Origin: Dyella jiangningensis
Lineage (GTDB): Bacteria > Pseudomonadota > Gammaproteobacteria > Xanthomonadales > Rhodanobacteraceae
DNA: 64,000 bases
Assembly: GCA_000632805.1 (NCBI GenBank)
Contig: CP007444.1
Location: 372,001-436,000, forward strand
Reading direction: 5' to 3'
Within the stretch, counting starts at the first letter, position 1. Each line of letters opens with the position of its first letter. A program made the position numbers and the translations under genes. The notes under the pieces are model-generated. The model saw nothing but the letters and a program-made list of their open reading frames with translations, was not told the origin of the DNA and searched no databases. Below are positions 26,340 through 35,822 of the stretch, piece by piece.

Positions 26340-26451
26340 TGTGGGAGCGCACCCTGTGCGCGACCGCAACGCGTCGGTCTACCCGCCATGCCCGGCTGTC
26401 TCGGCAGCCGTTTCGCTCCGCCGGCTGTCGCGCACAGGGTGCGCTCCCACA
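26340..26451 (+). repeat. REP-like inverted pair
   Basis: Arms TGTGGGAGCGCACCCTGTGC and its reverse complement enclose about 65 bases of locus-specific sequence. The pair sits between the response regulator gene and the small secreted-protein gene and could serve as an mRNA boundary within the regulatory operon. Confidence 0.88.
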
Positions 26452-26560
26452 GGAAGCCACGGCCATCCGTCATGCCCACAGAAGGCCATTGCCATCCGTC
26501 ATGATTGCCGTCACACGGCAGGCCGAGGATGATGTGTCTTGTGCCGATGGAGTCCGCACC

Positions 26561-26857
26561 ATGCGCTATCGACATCTGTTGCTCGTGACCAGCCTGCTGT
26601 GCGCCAGCGCGGCAGCGCAGGGCGTCGCGCCGCCGAACGATCGCTGGAGCATCCCGCCGGCATCGGCGAGCACCGCGAGTGCCGCCTACCACGACGCGCT
26701 CAGCACGGCGGCCACCCAGGCCCAGCGTTTCAACTTCAGCCAACAGCCTCCCAAGGACCTGGCGCCGCCGGACCAGTCACCGATCCGCGTGATCATCAAC
26801 AATGGCCATGGGCCCCACGTCAATTGCGTGCCGATGGGAGCCGGTGCGTGTCATTGA
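26561..26857 (+). CDS. Small secreted hypothetical protein between regulator and kinase genes
   Basis: The 98-residue protein has a signal peptide (MRYRHLLLVTSLLCASAAA, cleavage near residue 19) and a mature chain of about 79 residues rich in Ala, Ser, Pro and Gln. It ends in a short segment with His and Cys residues (NNGHGPHVNCVPMGAGACH). No family is recognised. The kinase gene begins 28 bases after its stop, so the two are probably cotranscribed and coupled. It could be a periplasmic accessory factor or a metal- or ligand-binding modulator of the kinase. This is a suggestion from position only. Confidence 0.65.
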   Translation: MRYRHLLLVTSLLCASAAAQGVAPPNDRWSIPPASASTASAAYHDALSTAATQAQRFNFSQQPPKDLAPPDQSPIRVIINNGHGPHVNCVPMGAGACH

Positions 26858-26885
26858 TGCCGCTTCACCTCAAGGAAATCCGTTG

Positions 26886-28268
26886 ATGCTGCGTGGCTTG
26901 CGATCGCTCGAATCGCGCATGGTGCTGTTGCTCGGCTTGGCCGGGCTGTCCGGTGTGCTGATCTATGCCGGCGTCACGCAATGGCCTTTGCCGCAACTGC
27001 TGGTATGGCTGAAGCATGATCTGGGCATCGATTTTGGCGCGCCGGCGCATTTTGGTTTCTATGGCGCGCTGGCCATATCCATGGCCTTCCTCTTGCCGTT
27101 GTCGCTGTGGCTTGGCCACTACGTGATGGCGCCGGTCACCAAGCTGCTGCGTGCGCTGGAAGGTGCGGTGGCGAGTTATCGCGATGGCGACTTCAGCTTT
27201 TCCATCGCCGCCACGCGGCGTGATGAACTGGGCGAGTTGATCCGCATGCACAACGCGCTGGGCCAGACCCTGCGCGAACAGCGGCAGAACCTCGCGCAGC
27301 GCGAACTGCTGCTGGACACGGTGGTGCAGAACACGCCGGTCGCGCTGGTGCTTACCGACGCCAGCGGTCGCGTCACCTACGCCAACATCGCGGCGCGTCA
27401 CCTGTTCAACGAAGGTCGCACGTTGCACGGGCTCAATTTCGTCGAGCTGCTGAGCGACAGCCCCGAGGCGCTGCGCCGTGCCGTGGAAGGCGGCGAAGAT
27501 GCGCTGTTGACGGTGGAGATGGATGGCGGCGAAGAAACGTTCCACCTCTCGCAACGCAGCTTCCGCCTGCAGGGACGCCCGCATCGCCTGCAGCTGTTCC
27601 GCCGCATGACGCGTGAGCTGTCGCGCCAGGAAGTGGCAACGTGGAAGCGCGTGATCCGCGTGATCAGCCATGAGCTCAATAACTCTCTGGCGCCCATTTC
27701 GTCGCTTGCGCATTCCGGCGCCGAGCTTGCGCGCCGTGGCGACACCACGCGCCTGCCGGGCGTGTTCGCCACCATCGGCGAACGTGCCAGGCATCTGCAC
27801 GGCTTCATCGCCGGCTATGCCAGCTTCGCCAAGCTGCCGGCGCCGCAGCCGGTGGCCATTGCGTGGAAGCCGTTCCTCGATGGACTTTCATTGCACTGCA
27901 AATTCGAGCTGCATGGTTCGCTTCCCGAACAGCCGGGCTGGTTCGATGCGGGCCAGATCGAGCAGGTGCTGATCAACCTGATCAAGAACGCGCACGAGTC
28001 GGGCAGCCCGGACGACGGTGTCTCGCTGTCGCTGCATGCGATTGGCCGGGACATGCGCATCGAGGTGGCCGATCGCGGCCCCGGCATGAGCGAAACCGTG
28101 CTGGCGCAGGCGCTGCTGCCGTTCTATTCCACCAAGCGCTCGGGCACCGGCCTGGGCCTGGCGCTGGCACGCGAGATCGTGGAGGCGCACGGCGGGCGCA
28201 TCGCGCTGTCCAATCGTGAAGAAGGCGGTTTGCGCGTCAGCCTGATGTTGCCGCTGGGTCCGCGCTGA
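26886..28268 (+). CDS. Sensor histidine kinase (NtrY-like)
   Basis: The 460-residue kinase has two membrane helices (about 12-30 and 60-80) flanking a very short periplasmic loop of about 30 residues. A HAMP-like linker (80-135), a PAS domain (about 140-240), the H-box [15 protein letters not shown] with phospho-acceptor His262, and an HATPase domain follow ([35 protein letters not shown]). The architecture matches NtrY-like partners of NtrC-type regulators. The small periplasmic loop argues against direct binding of a large ligand and makes an accessory sensor protein plausible. A longer in-frame start at 26802 lies inside the previous gene. Confidence 0.93.
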   Translation: MLRGLRSLESRMVLLLGLAGLSGVLIYAGVTQWPLPQLLVWLKHDLGIDFGAPAHFGFYGALAISMAFLLPLSLWLGHYVMAPVTKLLRALEGAVASYRDGDFSFSIAATRRDELGELIRMHNALGQTLREQRQNLAQRELLLDTVVQNTPVALVLTDASGRVTYANIAARHLFNEGRTLHGLNFVELLSDSPEALRRAVEGGEDALLTVEMDGGEETFHLSQRSFRLQGRPHRLQLFRRMTRELSRQEVATWKRVIRVISHELNNSLAPISSLAHSGAELARRGDTTRLPGVFATIGERARHLHGFIAGYASFAKLPAPQPVAIAWKPFLDGLSLHCKFELHGSLPEQPGWFDAGQIEQVLINLIKNAHESGSPDDGVSLSLHAIGRDMRIEVADRGPGMSETVLAQALLPFYSTKRSGTGLGLALAREIVEAHGGRIALSNREEGGLRVSLMLPLGPR

Positions 28269-28335
28269 TCGGTTATTCCCTGGAGCGGCGCTCGCCTATA
28301 CTTCAGGCAGTTTTCATGGATCAGGAGACAGGGCC

Positions 28336-29280
28336 GTGGGTCAGCTTTTCGCGTTGGTGGTTGTCGTTGTCGCGGTGATCGTGCTCGCCAAGCTGGTGCG
28401 CATCGTGCCGCAGGGTTACGAGTGGACGGTGGAGCGCTTCGGTCGCTACACGCGCACGCTTTCGCCGGGCCTGCATTTCCTGATGCCTTTCATCTACGGC
28501 ATCGGGCGCAAGATGAACATGATGGAGCAGGTGCTGGACGTGCCTTCGCAGGACGTCATCACCAAGGACAACGCCGTGGTGCGCGTGGACGGCGTGGTGT
28601 TTTACCAGGTGCTCGACGCCGCCAAGGCCGCGTATGAAGTGGCCAATCTCGAACAGGCCGCGCTGGCCTTGGTGATGACCAACATCCGCACCGTGCTGGG
28701 CTCGATGGACCTGGACGAATCGCTGAGCCAGCGCGACGCCATCAACGCCAAGCTGCTCACCGTGGTGGATGAAGCCACGCACCCGTGGGGCGTCAAGGTC
28801 AATCGCATCGAGATCAAGGACATCGCGCCACCGCGCGACCTGGTCGATTCGATGGCGCGCCAGATGAAAGCCGAGCGCGAGAAGCGCGCCAACATCCTCG
28901 AGGCCGAAGGCTTCCGTCAGGCCGCGGTGCTCAAGGCCGACGGCGAGAAGCAATCGGCGATCCTGGCGGCCGAGGGCAAGAAGGAAGCCGCCTTCCGCGA
29001 AGCCGAAGCGCGCATTCGCCTCGCCGAGGCCGAGGCACAGGCGACCAAGCTGGTGTCGGACGCCATCGCCAACGGCAACATCAACGCCTTGAACTATTTC
29101 GTCGCCAACAAGTACGTCGAGGCGCTGAAGGAAATGGCGAACTCGCCCAACCAGAAAATGCTGCTGCTGCCGATGGAAGCCACCGGCATTCTTGGCTCGC
29201 TGGCAGGCATCGCCGAGCTGGCGAAGGAATCGCTGGGCCAGCAGGGCGACACGCGCCGCGTGCCGCCGCCGGTGCGCTGA
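28336..29280 (+). CDS. SPFH/Band 7 domain membrane protein (QmcA/stomatin type)
   Basis: The 314-residue protein is anchored by an N-terminal helix (3-20), then has the SPFH domain from [21 protein letters not shown] coiled-coil region follows (about 190-250: [38 protein letters not shown]). Such proteins form ring-like scaffolds in the inner membrane, and bacterial QmcA homologues are linked to membrane protein quality control. The start is GTG 28336 with CAGGAGA upstream. The following NfeD gene is 13 bases away; SPFH-NfeD pairs are a well-known conserved operon in which the two proteins work together. Confidence 0.94.
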   Translation: MGQLFALVVVVVAVIVLAKLVRIVPQGYEWTVERFGRYTRTLSPGLHFLMPFIYGIGRKMNMMEQVLDVPSQDVITKDNAVVRVDGVVFYQVLDAAKAAYEVANLEQAALALVMTNIRTVLGSMDLDESLSQRDAINAKLLTVVDEATHPWGVKVNRIEIKDIAPPRDLVDSMARQMKAEREKRANILEAEGFRQAAVLKADGEKQSAILAAEGKKEAAFREAEARIRLAEAEAQATKLVSDAIANGNINALNYFVANKYVEALKEMANSPNQKMLLLPMEATGILGSLAGIAELAKESLGQQGDTRRVPPPVR

Positions 29281-29293
29281 GCAGGGCGCCGTC

Positions 29294-29740
29294 ATGGAAC
29301 AGGTCGCGTTGCATTACTGGTGGTGGATTCTGGCGTTGGTGCTGATCGCCATCGAGGTGGTGCTGCCAGGCTATTTCATGCTGTGGATCGGCATCGCCGC
29401 CGGCTTTACCGGCTTGGTGGTGCTGATGGTGCCGGGCCTGTCGGTGCTGGCGCAGGCGTTGGCGTTCGCCGCGCTCGCGTTCCTCTCCTGCGCCGCGTAC
29501 TGGTACTGGCTACGCCCCAGGCTGGTGCGCGACGAACCCGGCGAGCAACGCCTCAACCGCCGCGGCGAACAGCAGATCGGCCAGCGCTACGTGCTGGCCG
29601 AAGCCATCGTCAACGGACGTGGCAAGGCCAAGGTAGGCGATGGCCTGTGGCTGGTGCGTGGCCCTGATTTGCCGGCGGGTAGCACCGTGGTGGTAACAGG
29701 CGTGGACGGTAACACCTTGCTGGTGCAAGCGCTCCACTGA
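29294..29740 (+). CDS. NfeD-like membrane protein
   Basis: The 148-residue protein has hydrophobic helices at about 8-28, 29-48 and 50-70, then an OB-fold domain: IGQRYVLAEAIVNGRGKAKV, GDGLWLVRGPDLPAG and VVVTGVDGNTLLVQA. This is the short NfeD form without the serine-protease domain (YbbK/YbbL-type partner of QmcA). It is coupled to the upstream SPFH gene by a 13-base gap and should be its partner in a membrane microdomain or protein-quality complex. A REP pair follows directly. Confidence 0.93.
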   Translation: MEQVALHYWWWILALVLIAIEVVLPGYFMLWIGIAAGFTGLVVLMVPGLSVLAQALAFAALAFLSCAAYWYWLRPRLVRDEPGEQRLNRRGEQQIGQRYVLAEAIVNGRGKAKVGDGLWLVRGPDLPAGSTVVVTGVDGNTLLVQALH

Positions 29741-29750
29741 GCGGTTTTCC

Positions 29751-29832
29751 TGTGGGAGCGCACCCTGTGCGCGATGGCCGAACGAAGCGGTGGACTTCAT
29801 CGCCGCGGTCGCGCACAGGGTGCGCTCCCACA
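29751..29832 (+). repeat. REP-like inverted pair
   Basis: An 82-base element with arms TGTGGGAGCGCACCCTGTGC and complement, the same length and type as the pair at 7981-8062. It lies 11 bases after the NfeD stop codon, a position typical of REP elements that stabilise mRNA ends. Confidence 0.88.
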
Positions 29833-29915
29833 ATAGTCGTGCTGTCCTCTTCACCTGCCCCACACGCACCACCTTCGAACTTGCTCCTTAGCCCCTTCAG
29901 CGCTAGCGTGGCCCC

Positions 29916-30194
29916 ATGCGCATCGCCTATCGAGCCGAAAGCCTGATCGACGCCCATCTGGTGAAGGATGCGCTGGAGCGCGCGGAGATTCCCGCCTTCG
30001 TCTCGGGCGAATACCTCACCGGCGCCGTCGGCCAGCTGCCCGCGCTCGATTACGTGGCCGTGCTGGTGCCCGATGCGAGCCTCGCAGCCGCGGAGCAGGT
30101 GGTACGCGAAGTGGAGCGTGATCTCGTCGAGGCACGGCTCGCGCTCAGCGATCCCGACGAGGATCCTGACGCGCCATATCCCGTTTTCGGCTGA
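29916..30194 (+). CDS. DUF2007 domain protein
   Basis: The 92-residue cytoplasmic protein has the short DUF2007 domain: YRAESLIDAHLVKDALERAEIPAFVSGEYL, then the conserved ALDYVAVLVPDASLAAAEQVV. The fold is related to PII-like small signal proteins and the family is annotated as putative signal transducing, but no biochemical role is established. The acidic, proline-containing tail is typical. It precedes apt by 68 bases on the same strand; functional linkage to apt is not known. Confidence 0.85.
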   Translation: MRIAYRAESLIDAHLVKDALERAEIPAFVSGEYLTGAVGQLPALDYVAVLVPDASLAAAEQVVREVERDLVEARLALSDPDEDPDAPYPVFG

Positions 30195-30262
30195 ATCTTT
30201 CGCGGCGAGGGCAGTATCCTGAGCGGTGAACAGCGCGCTGCGCGTGGACATCGGAGCCGTCC

Positions 30263-30796
30263 TTGGATATTTCCCTGCAACAGATCGAATCGCTGATCCG
30301 CGCCGTGCCGGATTTTCCCAAGCCGGGCGTGATGTTCCGTGACATCACCCCGCTGCTGGCCGACGCCGGCGGCTTCGCGCGCTGCATCGATGCGCTGGCC
30401 GAGCCCTGGCAGGGCAGCGGCGTGCAGGCGGTGTGCGGCATCGAATCGCGTGGGTTCATTTTCGGCTCGGCTCTGGCGCAGAAGCTGCACGCCGGCTTCG
30501 TGCCCCTGCGTAAGCCGGGCAAGCTGCCGCCTCCGGTGGTGCATATCGACTACCAGCTCGAATACGGCGTGGATCGGCTGGAAGCGCGGAACGATGCCTT
30601 GCATGCGAACGAGCGCGTGCTGATTGTCGATGACGTGCTGGCGACGGGCGGCACCCTCGCGGCGGCACGCGCGCTGGTGGAAAAACTTGGCGCGACGCTG
30701 GTGGGTGCGAGCGTGGTGATCGAACTGGCGGCGCTGCAGGGGCGTGCGCGTTGGCGCGATGATGGCGCGACGTTGCAGGCGTTGCTGCGGTACTGA
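30263..30796 (+). CDS. apt: Adenine phosphoribosyltransferase
   Basis: Apt salvages adenine by joining it to PRPP to give AMP. The 177-residue protein shows FPKPGVMFRDITPLL (18-32), the family signature, GIESRGFIFGSALA, and the PRPP-binding loop VLIVDDVLATGGTL. Length is normal. The start is TTG 30263, preceded by GGAG at 30253-30256; no ATG in frame gives a complete protein. No other purine genes are nearby. A long REP array follows the stop. Confidence 0.96.
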   Translation: MDISLQQIESLIRAVPDFPKPGVMFRDITPLLADAGGFARCIDALAEPWQGSGVQAVCGIESRGFIFGSALAQKLHAGFVPLRKPGKLPPPVVHIDYQLEYGVDRLEARNDALHANERVLIVDDVLATGGTLAAARALVEKLGATLVGASVVIELAALQGRARWRDDGATLQALLRY

Positions 30797-30810
30797 GTCT
30801 TTCCGGCATT

Positions 30811-31200
30811 GTAGGAGTGCACCCAGTGCGCGACCGCGGCGCGTCGGGGCTGTGGCTCCGTAGGATTGTCGCGCACAGGGTGCGCTTCTACAAAAAAGCA
30901 CAATCTTGCATTATGGAAAGCTGCTACGGGCTCTGTTGTAGGAGTGCACCCAGTGCGCGACCGCGGCGCGTCGGTGTTGTAGCTCCGTAGGATTGTCGCG
31001 CACAGGGTGCGCTCCCACAGAGGGAGTGACTGGGCGCATTGTCGAGATCCCGGCTCCGTAGGCTTCGCGCACTGGGCGCGCTCCTACATAAAGAGCGATC
31101 TCGCGTTATGGAAAGCTGCTACGTGCTCTGTTGTGGGAGCGCACCTTGTGCGCGACTGCGGTGCATCGCTGTTGTGGCTCCGTCGGATTGTCACGCATGA
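30811..31200 (+). repeat. Tandem array of REP-like pairs
   Basis: The 414-base space between apt and the next gene (30797-31210) is filled by REP units. Complete pairs lie at 30811-30892 and 30937-31019, a partial one at about 31066-31087 and another at 31132-31200. The spacer TTATGGAAAGCTGCTACG repeats between units (near 30911 and 31107), so the array arose by tandem duplication of a unit of about 125-195 bases. Here the left arms read CACCCAGTGCGCG while most right arms read CGCACAGGGTGCG, a second flavour of the REP consensus. No gene is seen in this stretch. Confidence 0.85.
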
Positions 31201-31210
31201 GGCCGGGTGG

Positions 31211-31810
31211 CTACGGCGTCGCAGGCGCCACGCTCTCCACGTACACCAGCTCGCAAGCGCCGTTGCCGGTGTCTTCGCGTGTCATCGATGTGCGCCAGCG
31301 CCAGCCGTCGGGGCGGCTCGCATCGACAAGGAAACCTTCCAGATGGATGACTTCGCCGGTGCGCACGCGATCGAGTTCGCGGCGCACCGCGTTGTCGGCG
31401 GGAATCATGTGCATGTTGGCGCTGGAGGTTTCGATCTCGCGGCGTGGAATCGGGAAGTGCTCGACATGCCAGTGATAGAAGCGATTTTCCTGGCTGATGG
31501 TGATGTCCTTCAGCACGTCGCTGTCGGACATGCGGCCCCAGCCGAGCGCGAGATCGACCGGCGCGAGACTGGCGCCGGCGTCCACGTGATAGTCCTCGCG
31601 TGACAGCACGCGCGCCGTCACGGCGAAATGCGCGCGCGTGTGCAGCATGACGTCACCACGCTGCAGGGACGCCCCGTCGTCGAGATCGATCTGCTCGGGC
31701 GCGTCGGTGACCAGCATGCCGGCCGACGGCACCAGCGGGCGATGACGCCACCAGTGCGAGGCACCCAGCGCCACGATCAGCGCCACGGCAATCAGAAAGA
31801 AGCGTTGCAT
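31211..31810 (-). CDS. Hypothetical membrane-anchored protein
   Basis: The 199-residue protein has an N-terminal hydrophobic segment (MQRFFLIAVALIVALGASHW), either a signal anchor or uncleaved signal, and the rest is probably periplasmic. The sequence VDLALGWGRMSDSDVLKDITISQENRFYHWHV is followed by PIPRREIETSSANMHMIPAD. This resembles a conserved domain I have seen in uncharacterised proteobacterial proteins with a cystatin-like or TM helix context, but I cannot name it. The gene starts six bases after the oxyR stop on the same strand, so it is likely cotranscribed with oxyR. Confidence 0.75.
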   Translation of the reverse strand: MQRFFLIAVALIVALGASHWWRHRPLVPSAGMLVTDAPEQIDLDDGASLQRGDVMLHTRAHFAVTARVLSREDYHVDAGASLAPVDLALGWGRMSDSDVLKDITISQENRFYHWHVEHFPIPRREIETSSANMHMIPADNAVRRELDRVRTGEVIHLEGFLVDASRPDGWRWRTSMTREDTGNGACELVYVESVAPATP

Positions 31811-31816
31811 CGGGTG

Positions 31817-32761
31817 TCAGCGCCCGCTGCGTCTGGCGGGCTTGGCTTCTGCCACGTCCGGTTGCAGCAGGTCAGGCGGCAGGCTGCGGATTACCTCGGC
31901 AAAGCGTTTAAGGAACGTGCCCATCGACGAGCTCTTGCGCCACACCAGCGCGATACGCCGGCTCGGCGGATGGCCCGCGAATTCCAGCAGGTGAACGTTG
32001 TCGGTGCGCGCCACCGGCGGCTTGATCGCCAGCGTCGGCAGCAAGGTGATGCCCACGTTGGCCGCCACCATCTGGCGCAGCGTTTCGAGGCTGGTGGCGC
32101 GAAAGCCCGAGCGCTCGCCGGCCCCTGCGAGCTGGCACACTTCCAGCGCCTGGTCGCGCATGCAGTGGCCATCTTCCAGCAGCAACAGGCTTTCGTCTTC
32201 GAGATCGTCCAGCTTCAGGCGCTTGTGCTTGTGCGCGAGTGGATGATCTTCGGGCACCGCAAGCACGAACGGTTCCTCGAACAGGAACTCCGTGTGCAGG
32301 CTGTCTTCGTGCAGGGGCAGGGCGAGGATGCCGACGTCCAGCGAACCCTCGCGCAGCATGCGGATCACCTGCTCGGTCTTCTCCTCGACCAGCAGCAGCT
32401 CCAGCCGCGGGAAATGCTTGCGCACCAGCGGCACGAGATGCGGCAGCAGGTAAGGGCCGAGCGTAGGGAAGATGCCCAGGCGCAGCGTGCCCGACTCCGG
32501 GTCGCGCGTGCGCTGCGCAATCGCCTTGATTTCGTCGATCTCCGACAGCACGCCACGCGCGCGACGGGCGATCTCGCGGCCGGTTTCGGTGAGCAGCACT
32601 TTGCGCGGCGTGCGTTCCACCAGCGCGACGCCCAGCTCGTCTTCGAGCTTCTTGATCTGCGTGGACAGCGTGGGCTGGCTTACGAAGCTCGCTTCCGCGG
32701 CGCGGCCGAAATGCCGATGCTCGGCCAGGGCCACGAGATAGTGCAGGTCGCGCAGGTTCAT
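31817..32761 (-). CDS. oxyR: Hydrogen peroxide-sensing transcriptional regulator OxyR
   Basis: The 314-residue LysR-family protein has an N-terminal winged helix-turn-helix (1-60: MNLRDLHYLVALAEHRHFGR, SFVSQPTLSTQIKKLE). Its C-terminal sensing domain keeps the two OxyR redox cysteines in EDGHCMRDQALEVC, which form the peroxide-induced disulfide. In the oxidised state OxyR activates catalase and peroxidase genes. The start is taken at 32761 (MNLRDLHYL) by family length; an upstream frame exists but is not typical. It is divergent from the aminopeptidase gene across 225 bases, and the following hypothetical gene is probably in its operon. Confidence 0.95.
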   Translation of the reverse strand: MNLRDLHYLVALAEHRHFGRAAEASFVSQPTLSTQIKKLEDELGVALVERTPRKVLLTETGREIARRARGVLSEIDEIKAIAQRTRDPESGTLRLGIFPTLGPYLLPHLVPLVRKHFPRLELLLVEEKTEQVIRMLREGSLDVGILALPLHEDSLHTEFLFEEPFVLAVPEDHPLAHKHKRLKLDDLEDESLLLLEDGHCMRDQALEVCQLAGAGERSGFRATSLETLRQMVAANVGITLLPTLAIKPPVARTDNVHLLEFAGHPPSRRIALVWRKSSSMGTFLKRFAEVIRSLPPDLLQPDVAEAKPARRSGR

Positions 32762-32986
32762 CGGGCATCCACCCACTTCATAGGCTATATCTATGATTGT
32801 GGCGTCTTCCATCGGTCATAACAATAGCCACGTCCGCTGCCGCATGTGCTTGCGAAACGCCGTTCCGCCGGTGACTTGCATTCCGTCCTGCTCGGCGCAC
32901 CGAAGTCACCATGCCTTCTGGCACTGTGTCGTTCGTCACGGGTCAGCCTAGCGTCAGCGTTTATGTCTGCTCCAGGGAAGTCCTCG

Positions 32987-35671
32987 ATGCATCGTCTCGT
33001 TCGTCCTTTCGTCCTTACCGCTCTGGCGACCTGCTGCGCTGCCGCCTTCGCCGCGCCGGCCACCGATGACCAGCCGCACGGCAAGCTGCCGCGCTGGGCC
33101 CAGCCCGAGTCGTACCAGCTCGACTTCAAGGTCGATCCGCGCCAGCAGGATTTCTCCGGCACCACCAGCATCAAGGTGAAGCTGGACCAGGCGTCCGATC
33201 ACCTGTGGCTGCACGGTCGCGAGCTGAAGGTGAGCAAGGTGACGATCACCGACGCCGCCGGCAAGAAGCACGCGGGCAAGTACGTGGAAGTGGCGCCGCA
33301 GGAAGGCGTGGTGCGCATCGACTTCGGCGCGACGCTGAAGCCGCAGGAACTGACTGTGGCGTTCGAGTACACCGCGCCGCTCAACCAGCAGCTGCAGGGC
33401 TTGTACAAGGTGAGCCACAAGGGCCAGCCGTATGCGATGACGCAGATGGAGCCGATCAGTGCGCGCTTCGCGTTCCCCGGCTTCGACGAACCTGGCTTCA
33501 AGACGCCGTTCGATATCCGTCTGACCATCCCCAACGACGAAGTGGGCGTGGCCAACACCAAGCAGGTGAAGGAAGAAAAGGCCGGCGACGGTTGGAAGAC
33601 GCTGACCTTCTCCACCACCAAGCCGCTGCCGACCTACCTCGTCGCATTCGGCGTGGGTCCGTGGGACGTGGTGAAGGGTCCGGACATCTCGGCTACCGCG
33701 CAGCGCGAGGGCAACCTGGAACTGCGTGGCATCGCGGCACAGGGCGAAGGCCATCGCATGCAGCACGTGCTGGGCGAAACGCCGAGCATCATCCACACGC
33801 TGGAGGACTACTACGGTTTCGGCTATCCGTGGGACAAGCTCGACCTGCTCGCCGCGCCGGACTTCTCCGCGGGCGCGATGGAGAACCCGGGCCTGGTGAC
33901 CTTCCGCGACTGGCTGCTGCTGCTCGATCCCGATTCCCCGGCCAACTACGTGCGCGGTTCGTTCAACGTCACGGCGCATGAGCTCGCGCACCAGTGGACC
34001 GGTGACACCGTCACGCTGGCGTGGTGGGACGACCTGTGGCTCAACGAAGCCTTCGCCACCTGGATGCAGCAGAAGGTGACGCAGAAGGTGCATCCGGAAT
34101 ATCGCGCCGACCTCGACCGCGTGCGCGGCGCGCAGGGCGCGATGAATGGCGACAGCCTGGTCACCACGCGCAAGATCCGCCAGCCGATCACCGGCAACGG
34201 CGACATCGAGACCGCGTTCGACGGCATCACCTACCAGAAAGGCGCCGCGGTGCTGGGCATGTTCGAAGGCTATGTGAGCGAGCCGGTGTTCCAGAAGGGT
34301 ATGCGTGCGTACATCCAGGAGCACAAGTTCGGCAACGCCACCGCCGACGACCTGATCGATGCCATCGCCAAGGCCGCCGACAAGGGCAACGATTTCAAGC
34401 AGGCGTTCAAGAGCTTCCTCAACCAGCCGGGCGTGCCGTACGTGCAGACCAAGCTGACGGAAGAAAACGGCAAGACCGTGCTGCACCTGACGCAGAGCCG
34501 TTACCTGCCGGTGGGCAGCAAGGGCGACGACAAACAGGTGTGGGGCGTGCCGATGTGCGTGCGCTTCGCCACCGCCAGCGGCACCAAGGTGAGCTGCGAA
34601 CTGTTCGACAAGGCCGAAGGCAGCATGGTCCTGGAAGGCGCGAGCAAGGGCACCTGGGTGTTGCCGAACGCCAATGGCAGCGGTTACTACCGCTTCGCGA
34701 TGGCCAAGAACGACCTGGCCAACCTCGGCAAGCAGATCAACAAGCTCGACGACGCCGAGCAGCTCGCCTATGCCGATGCGGTGTACGCCAGCTTCAAGCA
34801 CGGCGATCTCGATGCCGCCGACGTGCTCGCCGCGCTCAAGCCGCTGACCTCGTCCAGGACGCGCGAGGTGGCCACCGCGCCGCTGACCAGCTTCAACTGG
34901 ATCTACCGCAACCTGGCGCAGACCGACGCGCAACGCGCCAAACTCGCCGCCTGGGCCAAGGCGGCCTACCTGCCGCGCATGCAGCAGCTGGGCTACCACC
35001 GCAAGGCGAACGAAGCGGACACCGACTCGTTGTTGCGTAGCACGCTGGCCGACGAACTCGCACTGACGGTGAAGCTGCCGGAAGTGCGTGCCGAACTGCT
35101 CAAGCAGGGCGACGCCGCGCTGAAGCGCAAGGCTGATGGTCACCTCGACCTCACGGCGGCCGACTCCGACCTGCTCGGTGCCGCGCTAGGCGTGGCCGTG
35201 CAGGAACGTGGCAAGCCGGCGGTGGATGCATTGATCGCCGAAGTGCCGCAGACCAGCGACCCGGCGTTCCGCAACGCCATGCTCGCCGGCCTGAGCGAAG
35301 TGAACGATCCCGGGCTGGCCAACCAGGTGCGCGACTTCGCCCTCGACAAGAAGGTGAAGGTGGGCGAGATGAGCATGCTGCTGCGCGGTGGTCGCGACAC
35401 CCGCAAGGCACGCGACGAATCGTGGCAGTGGGCCACCACCCACTACGACAAGATCGTGGACCGCACCGGCAGCTTCTCTGGCGGTCGCCTGCCGGAACTC
35501 ATCGGTGGCGGCGGTTGCTCGCAGGACGAAGCCGATCGCCTGCAGTCCTTCTTCAAGGATCGCGCCAAGCAGGTGAGCGGTGCCGAGCGCGGCCTTGCGC
35601 AGGCCACCGAGTCCACCGTGCTGTGTCACTCGCTGGTGCAGAAGCAGGACGCCGCAGCGATTCTTCGCTGA
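32987..35671 (+). CDS. M1-family aminopeptidase (aminopeptidase N type)
   Basis: The 894-residue zinc aminopeptidase has a signal peptide (1-22, ending AFA). Its domains in order are an N-terminal beta domain, a catalytic domain with substrate motif GAMEN and the zinc motif HELAHQ (331-336) plus NEAFA, and a C-terminal helical ERAP1-like domain (about 500-880). It removes N-terminal residues from peptides in the periplasm or outside. The start ATG 32987 follows CAGGGAAG; an in-frame ATG at 32963 is possible. A signal peptide on an M1 enzyme is common in xanthomonads, unlike cytoplasmic PepN of E. coli. A strong terminator follows directly. Confidence 0.94.
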   Translation: MHRLVRPFVLTALATCCAAAFAAPATDDQPHGKLPRWAQPESYQLDFKVDPRQQDFSGTTSIKVKLDQASDHLWLHGRELKVSKVTITDAAGKKHAGKYVEVAPQEGVVRIDFGATLKPQELTVAFEYTAPLNQQLQGLYKVSHKGQPYAMTQMEPISARFAFPGFDEPGFKTPFDIRLTIPNDEVGVANTKQVKEEKAGDGWKTLTFSTTKPLPTYLVAFGVGPWDVVKGPDISATAQREGNLELRGIAAQGEGHRMQHVLGETPSIIHTLEDYYGFGYPWDKLDLLAAPDFSAGAMENPGLVTFRDWLLLLDPDSPANYVRGSFNVTAHELAHQWTGDTVTLAWWDDLWLNEAFATWMQQKVTQKVHPEYRADLDRVRGAQGAMNGDSLVTTRKIRQPITGNGDIETAFDGITYQKGAAVLGMFEGYVSEPVFQKGMRAYIQEHKFGNATADDLIDAIAKAADKGNDFKQAFKSFLNQPGVPYVQTKLTEENGKTVLHLTQSRYLPVGSKGDDKQVWGVPMCVRFATASGTKVSCELFDKAEGSMVLEGASKGTWVLPNANGSGYYRFAMAKNDLANLGKQINKLDDAEQLAYADAVYASFKHGDLDAADVLAALKPLTSSRTREVATAPLTSFNWIYRNLAQTDAQRAKLAAWAKAAYLPRMQQLGYHRKANEADTDSLLRSTLADELALTVKLPEVRAELLKQGDAALKRKADGHLDLTAADSDLLGAALGVAVQERGKPAVDALIAEVPQTSDPAFRNAMLAGLSEVNDPGLANQVRDFALDKKVKVGEMSMLLRGGRDTRKARDESWQWATTHYDKIVDRTGSFSGGRLPELIGGGGCSQDEADRLQSFFKDRAKQVSGAERGLAQATESTVLCHSLVQKQDAAAILR

Positions 35672-35685
35672 GGTCCTGGCGAATG

Positions 35686-35722
35686 AAAACGCCGGGCGGT
35701 GTGAACCGCCCGGCGTTTTTTT
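35686..35722 (+). terminator. Intrinsic terminator after the aminopeptidase gene
   Basis: The stem AAAACGCCGGGCGGT / ACCGCCCGGCGTTTT with a GTGA loop is followed by seven T residues. The A-run on the other side makes it possibly bidirectional. It sits 15 bases after the stop codon at 35671. Confidence 0.93.
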
Positions 35723-35822
35723 ATGTGCGGCCCAGGCGTTCGCCGCGTTTTCGCCCGGCCATCACGCCATGCCGACCGGACGCCTTTTATATCGAATGCT
35801 GCCGACGCCTCGGAGGAGACGC

